From: Acinetobacter haemolyticus CIP 64.3 = MTCC 9819 | Lineage (GTDB): Bacteria; Pseudomonadota; Gammaproteobacteria; Pseudomonadales; Moraxellaceae | DNA: 64,000 bases | Assembly (NCBI RefSeq): GCF_000369065.1 | Contig: NZ_KB849800.1 | Location: 1-64,000, forward strand | Direction of reading: 5' to 3' | Part shown: piece after piece, positions 35,902 to 44,001 of the stretch | How positions within the stretch are numbered: the first letter of the stretch is position 1 | Layout: every line of letters starts with the position of its first letter | Program-made: the position numbers and the translations under genes | Notes under the pieces: generated by a model | The model's database searches: none | The model's input: only the letters and a program-made list of their open reading frames with translations | What the model was told of the DNA's origin: nothing

Positions 35902-36966
35902 ATGAATGATGCGAATTTAATTGCGAACGAAGCCAAAAACATTGTGCAGGCGCATTTAGATCGTTTGGGTGAGCCAAAGGACCATAGCCTCAGCCCAGAA
36001 GTGAAACAAGAAAAATTTGCTCAAATCGCAGCTGAGCTGAAAAAGCGAGATGCAGTGCTTGTCGCGCATTATTACTGTGATCCTGACGTACAGGAGCTTG
36101 CAGAGCTAACTGGTGGTTGTGTTTCAGACTCTTTGGAAATGGCTCGTTTTGGTCGTGACCATCCAGCAACAACACTTGTGGTTGCTGGAGTGAAGTTTAT
36201 GGGTGAAACCTCAAAAATTTTATCGCCTGAAAAAACGGTTCTCATGCCAACGTTAGAAGCAACCTGTTCACTAGATATTGGTTGTCCTGTAGATGAGTTT
36301 TCTGCGTTCTGTGATCAGCATCCTGATCATACTGTGGTTGTTTATGCGAATACTTCAGCCGCAGTAAAAGCACGTGCAGATTGGGTGGTGACATCAAGCT
36401 GTGCAGTTGAAATCATTGAGCATTTGGATAGCTTGGGTGAAAAAATTATTTGGGCACCTGATCAGCATTTAGGGCGTTATATTCAAAAGAAAACGGGCGC
36501 TGAAATGTTATTGTGGGATGGTGCTTGTATCGTACACGAAGAATTTCGTGCGCGTGGTATTGCTCAAATGAAAGCGCTTTATCCTGATGCTGCTGTGTTA
36601 GTGCATCCAGAATCTCCTGAATCTGTGGTTGATATTGCTGACGCAGTGGGTAGTACTTCGCAACTGATCAAAGCAGCACAGACTCTGCCTCATAAACAAA
36701 TGATCGTGGCAACAGATCGCGGTATTTTTTATAAAATGCAACAAGCGGCGCCAGATAAAGAGTTATTTGAAGCTCCGACAGCAGGCGAAGGTGCAACCTG
36801 CCGTTCATGCGCGCATTGTCCTTGGATGGCAATGAACGAACTAGATGGAATTTTGCATGTATTACAACATGCTGATCAAGAAATACACGTTGATCCTGCT
36901 TTGTCTGAACGTGCCAAATTACCATTAGATCGTATGTTGAACTTTAGTGCTTCATTGAAGCGTTAA
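35902..36966 (+). CDS. nadA: Quinolinate synthase
   Basis: [4Fe-4S] enzyme that condenses iminoaspartate with dihydroxyacetone phosphate to quinolinate in de novo NAD synthesis. The 354-residue protein shows [83 protein letters not shown] and [15 protein letters not shown]. The cysteines in the CSLD, SSCAVE and C-x2-C-x2-C segments supply the cluster ligands. It is monocistronic. Confidence 0.97.
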   Translation: MNDANLIANEAKNIVQAHLDRLGEPKDHSLSPEVKQEKFAQIAAELKKRDAVLVAHYYCDPDVQELAELTGGCVSDSLEMARFGRDHPATTLVVAGVKFMGETSKILSPEKTVLMPTLEATCSLDIGCPVDEFSAFCDQHPDHTVVVYANTSAAVKARADWVVTSSCAVEIIEHLDSLGEKIIWAPDQHLGRYIQKKTGAEMLLWDGACIVHEEFRARGIAQMKALYPDAAVLVHPESPESVVDIADAVGSTSQLIKAAQTLPHKQMIVATDRGIFYKMQQAAPDKELFEAPTAGEGATCRSCAHCPWMAMNELDGILHVLQHADQEIHVDPALSERAKLPLDRMLNFSASLKR

Positions 36967-37032
36967 AAACAACCAAAATGCTTGTTAAATATACATTTGA
37001 TAAGGGTTTTTAATATTTTTGAAAAATAGGTG

Positions 37033-37061
37033 TTGACGTTCTAGGGCGTCAAGCCTAGAAT
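37033..37061 (+). promoter_or_regulatory. Sigma-70 promoter of the tRNA array
   Basis: A TTGACG -35 element (37033-37038) and TAGAAT -10 element (37056-37061) are 17 bp apart, about 48 bp before the first tRNA. Confidence 0.85.
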
Positions 37062-37108
37062 GCACACCGTACCGCACGATGTGCGATACAATAAAAGCTG
37101 AGAGAAAT

Positions 37109-37185
37109 CGGAGCATAGCACAGCCTGGTAGTGCACCTGGTTTGGGACCAGGGGGTCGTAGGTTCGAATCCTACTGCTCCGACCA
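37109..37185 (+). tRNA. tRNA-Pro (anticodon TGG), copy 1
   Basis: 77-nt cloverleaf with acceptor CGGAGCA/TGCTCCG, anticodon loop TTTGGGA reading TGG, T arm GTTCGAATC and encoded CCA. First gene of a four-tRNA array. Confidence 0.97.
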
Positions 37186-37254
37186 TTTAAATAATGTTGT
37201 AAAACATTGGTTTAAGATCGGCGAAGTATCGCTTGATAGTATTATCATCGTTAT

Positions 37255-37331
37255 GCGCCTGTAGCTCAGTTGGATAGAGCATCCGCCTTCTAAGCGGATG
37301 GTCACAGGTTCGAATCCTGTCAGGCGCGCCA
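37255..37331 (+). tRNA. tRNA-Arg (anticodon TCT)
   Basis: 77-nt cloverleaf with acceptor GCGCCTG/CAGGCGC, anticodon stem CCGCC/AGCGG with TCT in the loop, GGTTCGAATCC T arm and encoded CCA. It decodes AGA/AGG. Confidence 0.97.
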
Positions 37332-37367
37332 TTTATGGGTAGCTTGGTACATAGAATCAAACGTTAT

Positions 37368-37444
37368 GGTGGATGTAGCTCAGTTGGTAGAGCCCCGGAT
37401 TGTGATTCCGGTTGTCGCGGGTTCGAATCCCGTCATTCACCCCA
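37368..37444 (+). tRNA. tRNA-His (anticodon GTG)
   Basis: 77-nt cloverleaf with acceptor GTGGATG/CATTCAC, the extra 5' G-1 paired with C73 that marks tRNA-His, anticodon GTG in the loop and encoded CCA. Confidence 0.97.
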
Positions 37445-37448
37445 CAAA

Positions 37449-37525
37449 CGGAGCATAGCACAGCCTGGTAGTGCACCTGGTTTGGGACCAGGGGGTCGTA
37501 GGTTCGAATCCTACTGCTCCGACCA
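37449..37525 (+). tRNA. tRNA-Pro (anticodon TGG), copy 2
   Basis: Identical over all 77 bases to the tRNA-Pro at 37109-37185; flanks differ, so only the tRNA gene itself is duplicated. Last gene of the array. Confidence 0.97.
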
Positions 37526-37549
37526 TCATCTTAAAGATGAGATAAAATT

Positions 37550-37572
37550 CCGCTAGTTTAGCGGTTTTTTTA
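37550..37572 (+). terminator. Rho-independent terminator of the tRNA array
   Basis: CCGCTA pairs with TAGCGG around a GTT loop and is followed by seven Ts, 24 bases after the last tRNA. Confidence 0.92.
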
Positions 37573-37812
37573 TGTCTGGATTTTTATCATAAGTTTTCTA
37601 TTTTATTTTATTTATTAATATATTAATCATTTTTTTTAAATTCGTATCCCATTTTTCATCTTAAACATCTATCTATATCGTTTGCATAAATAAAATCATG
37701 AATCTACTATTCAACTGTTTATAACACTAAATATTTATCGAACAACCAATATCAAATTTCTTGATTGGCTCATTATAAATTTGCATTGAAAGCAATAGAA
37801 GAGAGTTGGTAC

Positions 37813-37932
37813 GTGCAAAATATTCACTATGTTTTTGTTAGTCTTTTAGGTGGGTTAATTGTGCCATTACAATTGGCCATGATTCATGCTTTTCGTAATA
37901 CAAGTGGAGCGAGTCAAATACAATCTGATGTG
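37813..37932 (+). pseudogene. 5' fragment of a YdcZ/DMT-type membrane transporter gene
   Basis: A GTG start at 37813 after GAAGAGAG opens a frame of about 38-40 native codons with one membrane helix: VQNIHYVFVSLLGGLIVPLQ, then LAMIHAFRNTSGASQ. The GG-(x)2-VPLQLAxxxAF pattern resembles the first helix of YdcZ (DUF606) DMT transporters, usually about 140-150 residues. The frame stops shortly after running into the IS3 remnant. The remaining helices are absent from the window, so the gene was cut by mobile-element insertion or deletion. Family assignment is tentative. Confidence 0.6.
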
Positions 37933-38726
37933 TGCTGAATTAGCAGGAGACTTTCACTTGGGAGATTCTAGGCAGCTAACCGATAAAAGTCTTCTGCCAT
38001 TTGATTTGGTGTCTTAAAATCCAAGCCTTTTTGAATTCTTCGCTGATTATAAAATAACTCTATATATTTTGTAATATCCGCTTTGGCTTCTTCCCTTGTT
38101 TTGTAGTTGCGATGATGGACTAGTTCATTTTTGAGTATGCCCCAGAAACTCTCTATCGGTGCATTATCGAAGCAGTCGCCTTTTTTGCTCATTGAACCCT
38201 GAAAATCAAATTTCTCAAGTAAGTTTCGATATTCATTACTGCAATATTGGCTGCCTCTGTCTGAATGTACAATGAGATCTTTAGCAGGTTTCTGATTGCG
38301 AATAGCCATATTCAATGCATCACAAACAAGCTTGGCTGTCATGCGCTCATTTAAGCTATAGCCAACAACCTGTTTCGTGTAAAGATCTTTGACAGCTGCC
38401 AAGTACAACCAGCCCTCAGCCGTCCAAATGTAGGTAATGTCACTCGACCACGCAAGATTAGGCTTCGTCATTGAAAACTGTTGCTTGAGTAAATTGTCAT
38501 AAATAGAACGGTTGTGATCACTGTCCGTGGTTCTTTTGAAACGCTTATGGCGCTTACAATACAACTGATTTGATTTTTTTATTTGGCGCACAGCATACAT
38601 ACTTATTTTGATACTTTGCGCTTGTAAATGCTTGGTTAATCGAACATAGCCATAGCTTTGTTTGGTTTCTTCATGGGCTATTTTGACCAAAATTGTCTGC
38701 TGATTTCGCTGAATTGATCTTTTACT
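37930..38726 (-). mobile_element. Truncated IS3-family insertion sequence
   Basis: Remnant of an IS3-type element. The 3' part of orfB is present; its 5' part, the whole orfA and one end are replaced by the adjoining IS5-family element, whose terminal repeat begins at 38727. The left boundary is set only approximately, where the transporter reading frame loses its family pattern; no clear inverted end was identified. Confidence 0.8.
37968..38726 (-). pseudogene. IS3-family transposase orfB, 5'-truncated
   Basis: DDE integrase-core transposase fragment of about 252 native residues (the open frame runs another 10 codons into the IS5 end). The catalytic residues are present: WSSDITYI (D), VHSDRGSQYCS (D) and the terminal E in NAPIESFWGILKNE, with the HTH_21-like IAHEETKQSYGYVRL segment near the start. 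The N-terminal part of about 40 residues and orfA with the frameshift signal are missing, so it cannot produce an OrfAB transposase. Confidence 0.87.
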
Positions 38727-39765
38727 GGTTTTGTTGCACAAAGATTTGAAATGCAAAGCGCCCCTAATTGAGCCAAATTTAAGGCGTAACTTGGGTAAGT
38801 GGTCGACCTAATTCCGTAAACCTGTTGAGGACTGCTACACGTGCATGAATTTCATTCACCTGACTAGGAAAGCTTCTTGCCATTAATTTATCGCCTAATA
38901 ATTTAATGCAATGCATCTTGGTTTCCACCAAACTTCGTCGATGATAGCCTGACCATTTTTTCCATAGTCTCCTGCCTAAACGTTTAACTGTTCGAAGTAA
39001 TTCATTTCGTTCTAGCGAGCTGATCTTTGTATCTTTCCATGGTTTCGCATTTTTTCTAGGTGGAATCACCGCATGCGCTTGCCGATCTGCAATGACCTGA
39101 CGGCATTGCTTGGTGTCATAAGCTCCATCGGTATAAACAGAGTCAATCTGCTCATCTTGTGGAATCTGATCGAGTAAATCACCAAGCACTTGTGAATCAC
39201 TGACATTATTTGTAGTGAGTTGAATAGCGCGTATTTGAAGGGTTTCAGCATCTATACCAATATGTAGTTTACGCCATTGGCGACGATATTCAGGTCCATG
39301 TTTCTTGCGTTTCCATTCGCCCTCACCTAGAAACTTCATGCCTGTAGAGTCTATGAGTAGATGCAGCCCATCGCTACTTTTTTGGTAGCTGATTGCAATA
39401 TCAATATGCTTTTGTCTTCTACAAAGCGTACTGTAATCTGGTGCGGTCCAATTTAATCCACAAAGTTTAATCAGACTTTGCACAAAGCCAGTGACCATAC
39501 GTAAAGATAGACGGAATAAGGATTTAATCATTAAGCAGCATTGGATAGCTGCGTCGGAGTAGGTTTGATTTCGCCCTTGTTTGCCTTTTGATGGAGCATA
39601 CCATTGCGTAGCAGGATCAAACCAAATGGCAATATTTCCGCGACTCATGAGTGCTCGGTTATATGCGGGCCAATTGGTTGTGCGGTAGATTTTGTGTGTA
39701 GGCTTCTTCATTTGAAAATTATATCGCTGAAAAAGCTTTTACAGATAGGTTTGTGCAACAAAGCC
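38727..39765 (-). mobile_element. IS5-family (IS903-group) insertion sequence
   Basis: Complete 1039-bp element with 16-bp ends GGTTTTGTTGCACAAA at the left and the complement of TTTGTGCAACAAAGCC at the right (one mismatch). IS903-group elements normally make 9-bp duplications, but the flanks here differ (TCTTTTACT left, CGTGCAAAG right), so this copy marks a deletion or recombination joint. It joins an IS3 remnant to a truncated OLD-type ATPase. Confidence 0.9.
38779..39711 (-). CDS. IS5-family (IS903-group) transposase
   Basis: 310-residue intact DDE transposase. It has the N-terminal YRTTNWPAYNRALMSRGNI motif typical of the IS903 group, the catalytic Asp residues in LLIDSTGMKF and VYTDGAYDTKQCR, and the Glu in RRSLVETKMHC with downstream KLLGDKLMAR. 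It fills almost the whole element and appears able to function. Related elements such as IS17 are common in Acinetobacter; the exact name cannot be given without a database comparison. Confidence 0.93.
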   Translation of the reverse strand: MKKPTHKIYRTTNWPAYNRALMSRGNIAIWFDPATQWYAPSKGKQGRNQTYSDAAIQCCLMIKSLFRLSLRMVTGFVQSLIKLCGLNWTAPDYSTLCRRQKHIDIAISYQKSSDGLHLLIDSTGMKFLGEGEWKRKKHGPEYRRQWRKLHIGIDAETLQIRAIQLTTNNVSDSQVLGDLLDQIPQDEQIDSVYTDGAYDTKQCRQVIADRQAHAVIPPRKNAKPWKDTKISSLERNELLRTVKRLGRRLWKKWSGYHRRSLVETKMHCIKLLGDKLMARSFPSQVNEIHARVAVLNRFTELGRPLTQVTP

Positions 39766-40991
39766 CGTGCAAAGTATATTTCAGGGAAAGCTTGAACCGC
39801 TTCTCGAACAAATTTGTGTGCTTCACCTGTTTTTTCAGGAAGTATTATAGTCTTAATATTAGTCGAACGAGATTCGGAATTTAAACACAAATATCTAATT
39901 TTCTCTGGAGCGACACGTCTTAATATGGATGGAGCATGTGTAGCAATTAGAGCCTGTGTATCTTTACTTAATAATTTTTTAAGTACATTACTTATTCTCC
40001 CTAAATAATGAGGAGATAAACTATTCTCAGGTTCTTCTATGAGAATTAGACTAAATACAGGTGGATTTAATTTGTCTATATCAAAAGCTGTCTCTTCTCC
40101 AGAAATCACCTCTCGATTTAGTGTTATGGAAGATACTACTAAGGAAAGATAAAGCATTGATTTTTGACCATCACTTAATCTGGAATAGTCAACATTTGTC
40201 TCACCGTGTCCTGGTGAAAATGAAATAGACATGTATTTCAACAAAGCTTCAACCTCTGAATTACCGAATGAGAGTTGAGGCTTTGTAAAGAATTTCCCAG
40301 TATGTAAGTAACCCCAACTTTCATCTAACTTTGTACAAAGTGACGAGATGGAGGAGTTACCTGTAATACATGAGTTGATTTGTTCAGATAATGAATTTAT
40401 GTTTTCTCTTTCATTATCCCAATTTATTGAGCGTAATAATCTGCCTAGTAAGGCATTCGTACCAAAGCCTATGTGGTTTGATGGATCACGTCTTGCGGGA
40501 AGATAGTGAGCTTGTATCTGATTTCGATCAGAACGAGGTACTAATGTTTTAGTAACAGGTTCATTATTTTCATTAACATCTAGAATATAGTAAAGATTTT
40601 CTTCAATATCACCATTAATTCCCATTGAGGCTGTTAAGCGATAGCGGATTCTAGGAATTTCTTCTCCGACATCTAATCTCATTTGGTTAAAGAATTCTGG
40701 AATTGTTGAGTGTTCACCATCATCTAATAATTCGGGAAATAAAAAATTTGCCTCAATCCAAAGATTTCTTTCAAGCGGGGGAGTTTCCTCATCTTGATTA
40801 ATATGGAAATCAGATTTTAAAATTCGTCTGAGGCTTGGATCAAAACCGAATAATCTGGAAATAGCCTGCAAGGTAGAAGTTTTTCCAGAGCCATTTGGCC
40901 CTATTAAATAGGTTATATCTTCAAATGTAATTTCAGTTGGCTCTTGTCCAAATGATTGAAAGTTGCTAATTCTTAAAGTGTCTAATTTCAT
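39766..40991 (-). pseudogene. OLD-family AAA ATPase, C-terminal nuclease part deleted
   Basis: N-terminal ATPase of an overcoming-lysogenization-defect (OLD) type protein, about 408 native residues. Walker A is GPNGSGKTS (about residues 32-40), the ABC-like signature LSDGQKS, Walker B LILIEEPENSLSP and the H-loop IATHAPSI. In OLD proteins a TOPRIM nuclease domain follows soon after the segment seen here as EAHKFVREAVQAFPEIYFA; exactly there the IS5 end begins and adds 19 foreign residues. OLD-type nucleases, including GajA of Gabija, act in phage defence. The ribosome-binding site AGGGGGAA remains, with an IS4 element inserted just upstream. Confidence 0.82.
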
Positions 40992-41051
40992 TTAATTTGT
41001 TCCCCCTAATATTATTTTTCTTTGTACACGACAAAAAAAGATAACTCATTG

Positions 41052-41079
41052 AAATAATGGCATAATACTTGTTTTCTGA
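41052..41079 (-). promoter_or_regulatory. Outward-facing IS promoter (copy 2) directed at the OLD-type gene
   Basis: On the minus strand TCAGAA (41079-41074) and TTATTT (41057-41052) are 16 bp apart, matching the position of the ISAba1 outward promoter. It lies about 60 bp before the ATG of the truncated OLD-type ATPase and is the only evident promoter for it. Confidence 0.62.
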
Positions 41080-41087
41080 CGACGAAT

Positions 41088-41648
41088 ATGATGACACATT
41101 TCAATGAGTTACATCTCATCTTAAACAAATATCTAAAGTGGAACAAGTCACATGCAAAATGTTTTACACTGATTATGCTTGCATTAATTGTAAAACAGAC
41201 ATGTAATCTTTCTTCTGCATCTAAAGCCTTACCCATCAAGTGCTTACCACAATCATTTTATCGACGTATACAACGCTTCTTTGCAGATCAGTATTTCGAT
41301 TATCGTCAAATTTCTCAGTTAATTTTCAATATATTTTCATTCGATAAAGTCCAATTAACTTTGGATAGAACTAATTGGAAATGGGGAAAACGAGATATTA
41401 ATATCTTGATGTTAGCCATCGTCTATCGTGGAATAGCGATACCTATTGTTTGGACATTGCTCAATAAACGTGGAAATTCAGATACAAAAGAGCGTATTGC
41501 TTTGATTCAACGCTTTATCTCCATTTTTGGTAAAGATCGTATTGTGAATGTGTTTGCAGACAGAGAATTTATCGGTGAGAAATGGTTTACATGGTTAATT
41601 GAAAATGACATTAACTTCTGTATACGTGTTAAAAAAACTTTATTGTGA
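41088..41648 (+). CDS. IS4-family transposase, N-terminal ORF (copy 2)
   Basis: 186-residue first part of the transposase, same protein as in copy 1, with the first two DDE acidic residues (LTLDRTNWKW and VFADREFIG). The A7 run before the TGA is at 41631-41637. Identity with copy 1 points to recent transposition or gene conversion. Confidence 0.9.
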   Translation: MMTHFNELHLILNKYLKWNKSHAKCFTLIMLALIVKQTCNLSSASKALPIKCLPQSFYRRIQRFFADQYFDYRQISQLIFNIFSFDKVQLTLDRTNWKWGKRDINILMLAIVYRGIAIPIVWTLLNKRGNSDTKERIALIQRFISIFGKDRIVNVFADREFIGEKWFTWLIENDINFCIRVKKTLL

Positions 41649-42181
41649 CCAATCACTTAGCCAAGAATCATAAAATTAGTGATTTATTTCGTCATCTTCA
41701 AGTTGGTCAAACTGAATGTCGTAAACGACGTATTTGGGTTGGTCGAGTGAAACTGTATATTAGTGCGCTACGATTAGAAGATGGAGAGCTTTTACTTGTT
41801 GTTTCTCCTATGTTTAATGCTTCTGCTATTCGTGATTATGCATTACGCTGGGAAATCGAAACGTTATTTAGTTGTCTCAAAGGACGTGGATTCAATCTTG
41901 AAAATACTCGTTTAACAGACCCTAGACGAGTCAAGAAATTGATAGCAGTGCTAGCTATCGGTTTCTGTTGGTGCTATTTAACAGGTGAATGGCAACATGA
42001 TCGGAAAAAAGCGATAAAAATAAAGAAGCATGGACGACTTTCAGTAAGTTTATTTCGCTACGGTTTGGACTATGTTCAAATGGCTATTCTACGTTTGATT
42101 GGTTTTGGAAAAAAAGAAGAATTTAAGAAAGTGCTAGCAATTTTAAGAAAGAAAAAGCCTGATAGGACAAGGATCCTATGA
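41645..42181 (+). CDS. IS4-family transposase, C-terminal ORF (copy 2)
   Basis: 178-residue second part with the YALRWEIETLFSCLK signature, same protein as in copy 1. It begins at GTG overlapping the stop of the first ORF and needs -1 frameshifting to form a complete transposase. Confidence 0.88.
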   Translation: MTNHLAKNHKISDLFRHLQVGQTECRKRRIWVGRVKLYISALRLEDGELLLVVSPMFNASAIRDYALRWEIETLFSCLKGRGFNLENTRLTDPRRVKKLIAVLAIGFCWCYLTGEWQHDRKKAIKIKKHGRLSVSLFRYGLDYVQMAILRLIGFGKKEEFKKVLAILRKKKPDRTRIL

Positions 42182-42206
42182 AATTTGTCGTGTACAGAGA
42201 TTATTT

Positions 42207-42245
42207 TTAATAAAAAGGCTGATATACGAAAGTAATATCAGCCTT
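42207..42245 (-). terminator. Rho-independent terminator downstream of nrdB
   Basis: An 11-bp perfect stem (AAGGCTGATAT and ATATCAGCCTT) has a 9-base loop; read on the minus strand it is followed by TTTTTATT. It lies about 130 bp after nrdB, beyond the short repeats. Confidence 0.88.
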
Positions 42246-42293
42246 AGTCAAAGTAATTAATTTTAATTACAGTGATATTTTCTTATGATGCTC

Positions 42294-42355
42294 AATGACA
42301 ACTTATGTGTCGTGCAATGACATTTTATGTGTCGCAAATGACAACTTATGTGTCG
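42294..42355. repeat. Three tandem-type 19-bp repeats beside nrdB
   Basis: AATGACAACTTATGTGTCG at 42294-42312, AATGACATTTTATGTGTCG at 42316-42334 and AATGACAACTTATGTGTCG at 42337-42355, separated by 2-3 bases. Repeats of this type resemble the multiple terminal repeats of IS21-family elements; no transposase remains nearby. Confidence 0.85.
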
Positions 42356-42375
42356 CGTGACGCGATTAATTTAGC

Positions 42376-43659
42376 TTACCAGCTCAAAGCACCGCCAGTC
42401 TGATAGTCTGTTACGCGTGTCTCGAAGAAATTCTTCTCTTTACGCAAGTCCATCATTTCTGACATCCACTGGAATGGATTGGTCACACCAGCAAACTGCT
42501 CAGGTAAACCAAGTTGCGCTAAACGACGGTTACAGATGAACTTCAAGTATTCTTCCATCATGCTCGCATTCATGCCCAATACACCACGTGGCATCGTGTC
42601 ACGCGCATATTCGATCTCAAGCATCGTACCTTCAAGAATCATTTGAATCACTTCTTGTTGGAAAGTCGCTGTCCACAAGTGCGGGTTCTCGATCTTGATC
42701 TGGTTGATCATGTCGATACCAAAGTTCAAGTGCATTGATTCATCACGTAAGATGTATTGGAATTGCTCAGCAACACCATTCATCTTGTTACGACGACCCA
42801 TACTCAAGATTTGTGTAAAACCACAGTAGAAGAAGATGCCTTCAAGTACACAATAGAACGCGATCAAGTTACGAAGTAAAATCTGATCGTTTTCAGGAGT
42901 GCCTGTATGGAAAGTAGGGTCACTCAAAGACTGTGTATATTTCAAGCCCCAAGCTGCTTTACGCGCAACAGATGGAACTTCACGATACATGTTAAAGACT
43001 TCACCTTCATCCATGCCCAATGATTCAATACAGTATTGATATGCATGGGTATGAATTGCTTCTTCAAATGCTTGACGCAAAATGTATTGGCGGCATTCAG
43101 GGTTCGTGATATGACGGTAGATCGCCAATACTAAGTTGTTTGCAACCAATGAATCTGCGGTCGAGAAGAAACCTAAAGAACGCATGATGATGGTACGCTC
43201 ATCTTCAGTTAAGCCATTTTCAGACTTCCAAAGCGCGATATCATGGTTCATGTTGACTTCTTGCGGCATCCAGTGGTTTGCACACCCGTCAAGATACTTC
43301 TGCCAAGCCCACTCATATTTAAATGGAACAAGTTGGTTTAAGTCCGCACGACAGTTGATCATCGCTTTATCATCAACTTGTACGCGTTGAGCACCCATTT
43401 CCAACTCTTCTAAACCAGGCGCAACATCCAAATGTTCTAAGGCTTCAGATGCTCGAGCCAACGAATCGGTTGGATTTGTTGATCTGCTGGTATTGGTTCC
43501 AGCGGGTTGTGGAGCTGCCACGCGCGGCGATGATGGCTCTGTAGGAGGTACCATCTGCGTATTAACCGTTTTTTGCGAGTCGAGGGACGCAGACTTGTGT
43601 TCAGGTGTAGTCGGTTTTTGCGTATCATCTTCAAAATCGTCCCAACTTAGGATAGACAT
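42376..43659 (-). CDS. nrdB: Ribonucleoside-diphosphate reductase subunit beta (class Ia)
   Basis: Diiron-tyrosyl radical subunit of aerobic ribonucleotide reductase. At 427 residues it is longer than the E. coli protein (376) because of an N-terminal region of about 75 residues rich in Pro, Ser, Thr and Gln. Iron ligands and helices are visible in [15 protein letters not shown] and [13 protein letters not shown], with the [12 protein letters not shown] segment in between. The C terminus [13 protein letters not shown] should bind NrdA. It lies downstream of nrdA on the same strand, separated by 340 bp that hold a small membrane ORF. Confidence 0.96.
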   Translation of the reverse strand: MSILSWDDFEDDTQKPTTPEHKSASLDSQKTVNTQMVPPTEPSSPRVAAPQPAGTNTSRSTNPTDSLARASEALEHLDVAPGLEELEMGAQRVQVDDKAMINCRADLNQLVPFKYEWAWQKYLDGCANHWMPQEVNMNHDIALWKSENGLTEDERTIIMRSLGFFSTADSLVANNLVLAIYRHITNPECRQYILRQAFEEAIHTHAYQYCIESLGMDEGEVFNMYREVPSVARKAAWGLKYTQSLSDPTFHTGTPENDQILLRNLIAFYCVLEGIFFYCGFTQILSMGRRNKMNGVAEQFQYILRDESMHLNFGIDMINQIKIENPHLWTATFQQEVIQMILEGTMLEIEYARDTMPRGVLGMNASMMEEYLKFICNRRLAQLGLPEQFAGVTNPFQWMSEMMDLRKEKNFFETRVTDYQTGGALSW

Positions 43660-43798
43660 TTTCGTTCTCTCTTCGTTGTATATAGCTGTTATCGATATCT
43701 CTCAACAAAGATATCTGTAATATACGTTTATATTGTGTAAGCAAAATTAAGTTTTACTGATTGAGCTTCAATTTCTTGATGATCGAAATTCACAACCC

Positions 43799-43921
43799 TT
43801 AAGACTTATTTTGCTTACGCTGTTGTTTACGAATGGCTAAAAATGCATAGACCATTGGTATATAAAAGAAAATAAAGGCAAAGATCAGAACAGCTAATCC
43901 CAACATATAGTTATGAGTCAT
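43799..43921 (-). CDS. Small membrane protein encoded between nrdA and nrdB
   Basis: 40-codon frame from ATG 43921 (MTHNYMLGLAVLIFAFIFF, then YIPMVYAFLAIRKQQRKQNKS). ATG 43927 would add two residues and has an AGAGTGGG sequence just upstream. One clear membrane helix (about residues 6-30) and a strongly basic tail follow the positive-inside rule for an N-out protein. I know no family. It lies on the same strand as nrdA and nrdB, after a hairpin that follows nrdA, so it may be part of the nrd transcript. Confidence 0.55.
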   Translation of the reverse strand: MTHNYMLGLAVLIFAFIFFYIPMVYAFLAIRKQQRKQNKS

Positions 43922-43958
43922 ATTCATCCCACTCTTTGCCTCAATATATTTTAATCTT

Positions 43959-43988
43959 TGAACCCTTCTTATTATAAAGAAGGGTTCA
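43959..43988 (-). other. Hairpin following nrdA
   Basis: GAACCCTTCTT and AAGAAGGGTTC form an 11-bp perfect stem around a 6-base loop, 14 bases after the nrdA stop. On the minus strand it is followed by AAAGATTAAAA rather than a T run, so it is more likely a processing or attenuation hairpin than a full terminator. Confidence 0.7.
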
Positions 43989-44001
43989 TTATTAGATTAA
44001 A

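Larger units (their letters stand above)
41020..42199 (+). mobile_element. IS4-family ISAba1-like insertion sequence, copy 2
   Basis: Second complete 1180-bp copy with the same ends as the element at 13182-14361 and no difference found by reading. A perfect 9-bp target duplication ATTATTTTT flanks it (41011-41019 and 42200-42208). It separates the OLD-type ATPase start from the nrdB terminator. Confidence 0.96.

Noticed and set aside
42294..42355. CRISPR array
   Set aside because: Repeats are only 19 bp with 2-3-base gaps, there are just three, and there are no cas genes.
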